Shown in pieces: positions 6,562 through 8,625 of a DNA stretch of 8,625 bases (its first letter is position 1; the number at the start of each line of letters is the position of its first letter). The notes beneath the pieces are model-generated. The model worked only from the letters and a program-made list of their open reading frames with translations, did not search any database and had not been told where the DNA came from. The position numbers and the translations under genes were made by a program. The DNA is from Verrucomicrobia bacterium UBA6354 (GTDB lineage: Bacteria > Verrucomicrobiota > Kiritimatiellia > RFP12 > UBA1067), in contig DJRS01000148.1 of assembly GCA_002440145.1 (NCBI GenBank), positions 1-8,625 of the forward strand, given 5' to 3'.

Positions 6562-7761
6562 ATGGAGAGATTCGAGCTGGAGGACGCCCTCAAGGAGGAG
6601 ATCCGCACCCGGGTATTGGGGGCGGGGTTCATGAAACTCGTGCAGGTCGTGCGGCGGAACGGCAAGACGTTCAAGATAGCCTTGCGTCCGGTCGAAATCG
6701 GCGGCGAGAAGAAGTTTCAGGCCGAAATGACGGACGAAGGGCAGGTGCAGGTCAAGAATCTGACGGCGAACGCCGCGGCGGAAGGCCTGGAGGAGATCAT
6801 CGCCCAGCGGGGGGCGCGCGACTTGCATCTTATGACGTCCACGGGCGACCTGCATGTGCGCGTCACGAAGAAGGGGCATGTCCTCGTGTCGCGTTCGGTC
6901 GAGATGGCGCGCGTGGCCAAGGTCGAACCGCACGACCGGGTGAAGAATCTGCCGCTGACGCGGTTCGATTCCGCGGCGCTTCTGCGGGCGATCGGCATAG
7001 CGGACGGCGAAGGACGCATCCGCGCCTCGATGCGCGGCAAGTACGACCAGGTCAACGAGTTCCTGAAAGTGGTGGACGAAACGGTGGAGGTCGGCGCGAA
7101 AGGGCCGTTTACCGTAGTCGACTGCGGGTGCGGGAAGGCGTATCTGACCTTCGCGCTCTATTTCTATCTGACGCAGGTGAAGCAGATTCCTCAGGTGACC
7201 GTCTATGGCGTGGACCGCCGGGCGGACGTCATCGCGTCCGCCAACAAGACGGCGCAGGCGCTCGATGTGGCGGACAAGGTCAAGTTCACCGTTTCGGACC
7301 TCGCGGCGTTCAACGTCGAAAAGGCGGAACTCGTCGTCTCGCTCCATGCCTGCGACACGGCGACGGACGAGGCGCTCGCCAAGGGCGTCGAATGGCGGGC
7401 GCGGTACATTCTGTCCGCCCCCTGCTGCCAACACGAACTCCAGAAGACGCTCGCCGACAAGGGCGCGTTCGCCGGGCTCATGCGACAGTCCATTTTGCGG
7501 GAGCGGCTCTGCGACATCCTGACGGACTCGTTCCGGGCGCAGATCATGCGCATTCTCGGCTTCAAGACGCAGGTCGTCGAGTTCGTTTCGAGCGAAGCGA
7601 CGGCGCGGAACATCCTCATCAAGTGCGAATACGGCGTCAAGGCGGGGCAACCCGGTCCGGTGAGCGAGTATCTCGAATTGCGGGACTACTGGCACGTCAC
7701 GCCCTGGCTGGAGACGCGGCTTTCCAAGTATCTGGACAAATACCTGGAACGGTATGTGTAA
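6562..7761 (+). CDS. Class I SAM-dependent methyltransferase, PF13679 (METTL25/RRNAD1-like) type
   Basis: The protein has 399 residues. The N-terminal module (about 1-115) is beta-rich and begins with a helix; KIALRPVEIGGEKKFQ and VKNLTANAAAEGL resemble a conserved region that I recall in bacterial members of this group. The catalytic Rossmann domain follows: motif I VVDCGCGKAYLTFAL (185-199) for SAM binding, an acidic strand end at VYGVDRR (214-220), SLHACDTATDEAL (260-272) and SAPCCQHEL (285-293). The last two are the hallmarks of PF13679-type enzymes. The substrate is not known to me for bacterial members. The gene starts 6 bases after lepA and overlaps epmA by 8 bases, so it is almost certainly co-transcribed and coupled to both. 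A target in the translation machinery is a fair guess from context, with no direct support in the sequence. Cytoplasmic; no signal peptide or membrane segment is seen. Confidence 0.85.
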   Translation: MERFELEDALKEEIRTRVLGAGFMKLVQVVRRNGKTFKIALRPVEIGGEKKFQAEMTDEGQVQVKNLTANAAAEGLEEIIAQRGARDLHLMTSTGDLHVRVTKKGHVLVSRSVEMARVAKVEPHDRVKNLPLTRFDSAALLRAIGIADGEGRIRASMRGKYDQVNEFLKVVDETVEVGAKGPFTVVDCGCGKAYLTFALYFYLTQVKQIPQVTVYGVDRRADVIASANKTAQALDVADKVKFTVSDLAAFNVEKAELVVSLHACDTATDEALAKGVEWRARYILSAPCCQHELQKTLADKGAFAGLMRQSILRERLCDILTDSFRAQIMRILGFKTQVVEFVSSEATARNILIKCEYGVKAGQPGPVSEYLELRDYWHVTPWLETRLSKYLDKYLERYV

Positions 7762-8590
7762 TTCCGCGTTGCTCGTGCGCCGGGCGGAAATCGTCCGTCG
7801 GATACGCGCGTTCTTCGACGGGCAGGGTTTTGTGGAGGTCGAGACGCCCGTCCGCATCGCCGCGCCCGCGCCGGAGTGCCACATCGACTGTCCGCCCGTG
7901 GGGACGGGCGGGTTTTTGCGCGCGTCCCCCGAACTGCAGATGAAGAAGCTCCTGGCGCAAGGCATGGACCGCATCTACCAGATCGGGCCCTGCTTCCGGG
8001 ACGGAGAGAAGGGTTCGCGGCACAATCCCGAGTTCACCATGATCGAGTGGTACCGGCGCGCGGCGGATTATTTGGCCATAGCGGACGATTTGACGCGCCT
8101 TTTGGAAGTTTTGCGTCCGGCGGGCGGCGTACCCCGGAAGTTGACGGTCCGGGAGGCGTACCGGCGGTTTGCGGGGTGGGATCCGTGGCAGGCGTTCGAC
8201 GCGGACCGCTTCGACTACGATATGGCGACGAAGATCGAGCCGGCGCTGGCCGGGTTGGGCGGGGTGTTTCTGATGGACTATCCGCCCGCCTGCTCGTCGC
8301 TCGCGGTGGTGCGGGACGGGGTCGCCCAGCGGTGGGAGTACTACGAAAACGGCATGGAACTCGCCAATTGCTTCACGGAACTGTGCGAGAGCGCGGAGCA
8401 GCGCCGGCGGTTCGCCGCGGCGAAGGCGGAACGTGCCGCGCTCGGCGAGGCAGACTACCCGTTAGACGAGGATTTCTTCGCCGCGCTGCCCGAAATCGGT
8501 TCGGCGGCGGGGGTGGCGCTCGGCATAGACCGCCTGGTCATGGTTCTGACGGGCGCACAGACGATTGCGGACGTGCGCGTCCTGGATTAG
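7754..8590 (+). CDS. epmA: EF-P--(R)-beta-lysine ligase EpmA (PoxA/GenX), LysRS-like
   Basis: This 278-residue class II aminoacyl-tRNA synthetase-like enzyme has the LysRS catalytic core without the N-terminal anticodon-binding domain. EpmA activates (R)-beta-lysine with ATP and attaches it to a conserved lysine of elongation factor P, which relieves stalling at polyproline. Visible parts are motif 1 (FVEVETPV, 26-33), ASPELQMKKLL (57-67), motif 2 (FRDGEKGSRHNPEFTMIEWY, 81-100) and motif 3 (GVALGIDRLVM, 253-263). A255 appears to match E. coli EpmA Ala298, which separates it from LysRS, where I recall Gly. It is shorter than E. coli EpmA (325), mainly at the N-terminus and in the middle. ATG 7754 lies inside the end of the methyltransferase gene (8-base overlap) and has no good Shine-Dalgarno, so coupling is likely. 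EF-P and the aminomutase EpmB are not in the window. Confidence 0.92.
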   Translation: MCNSALLVRRAEIVRRIRAFFDGQGFVEVETPVRIAAPAPECHIDCPPVGTGGFLRASPELQMKKLLAQGMDRIYQIGPCFRDGEKGSRHNPEFTMIEWYRRAADYLAIADDLTRLLEVLRPAGGVPRKLTVREAYRRFAGWDPWQAFDADRFDYDMATKIEPALAGLGGVFLMDYPPACSSLAVVRDGVAQRWEYYENGMELANCFTELCESAEQRRRFAAAKAERAALGEADYPLDEDFFAALPEIGSAAGVALGIDRLVMVLTGAQTIADVRVLD

Positions 8591-8625
8591 TCCGGGAAGG
8601 CTGCCCCGTTGCGCCGGAACGGCGA
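8591..8625. other. Start of the intergenic region after epmA
   Basis: Only 35 bases remain. CCGTT (8606-8610) and AACGG (8618-8622) could form a 5-bp hairpin with a 7-base loop. The window ends before any T-tract could be seen, so a terminator cannot be called. No start of a further gene is visible. Confidence 0.3.

Noticed and set aside
5769..7943. Plus-strand open frame of 724 codons crossing lepA, the methyltransferase and epmA
   Set aside because: It is out of frame with well-supported genes and gives a low-complexity Arg/Gly/Ala-rich product.
4480..7974. Minus-strand open frame of 1164 codons opposite the HAD gene, lepA, the methyltransferase and epmA
   Set aside because: It lies antisense to genes with clear family motifs. 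Its Arg/His/Val/Asp-rich translation has no recognisable domain. Long antisense frames are expected in GC-rich coding DNA.
8606..8622. Small hairpin after epmA as a terminator
   Set aside because: The stem is only 5 bp and the window ends before any T-run could be seen.

Overview
The window looks like a bacterial chromosome segment, probably from the PVC superphylum (Verrucomicrobiota, Kiritimatiellota or a relative). The clues are a secreted DUF1080-type protein, a LepA whose switch I reads GITIKSHPVSM (I recall similar wording in chlamydial LepA rather than the GITIKAQ form of most bacteria), and GC-rich housekeeping genes. The lineage is inference. All genes supported here lie on the + strand.

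Region 1 (1-2891) is the 3' part of a large gene, open across the left edge. The protein resembles bacterial sacsin/HSP90-type (GHKL) ATPase proteins that often sit in defence or accessory islands, and it carries a degenerate HNH-like four-cysteine module near its C-terminus. Its DNA is clearly less GC-rich than the rest: hand counts of sample 60-base lines gave 42-48%, against about 70% in the housekeeping genes. A short DprA/SLOG-like ORF (2888-3298) overlaps its stop. That ORF lacks the first strand of the Rossmann fold, and base composition changes at the same point. It may be a coupled second gene of an accessory module, or a resident gene cut by the arrival of region 1.

Region 2 (3299-3383) is a compact control region. 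It holds a perfect TATAAT with an extended TG, only 8 bases from the next ATG (so the transcript may be leaderless), and an 11-bp inverted repeat covering the -35 position.

Region 3 (3384-8590) is a tightly packed run of five genes: a secreted DUF1080/3-keto-disaccharide hydrolase-like protein, a HAD phosphatase of the phosphoglycolate phosphatase type, translation factor LepA (EF4), a PF13679-type SAM methyltransferase, and EpmA (the EF-P beta-lysine ligase). Junctions run from an 8-base overlap to a 14-base gap, so one operon is likely. lepA and epmA both serve ribosome elongation, which makes a translation-related target plausible for the methyltransferase between them. No RNA genes, CRISPR arrays or insertion sequences were seen, and no gap exceeds 300 bases.
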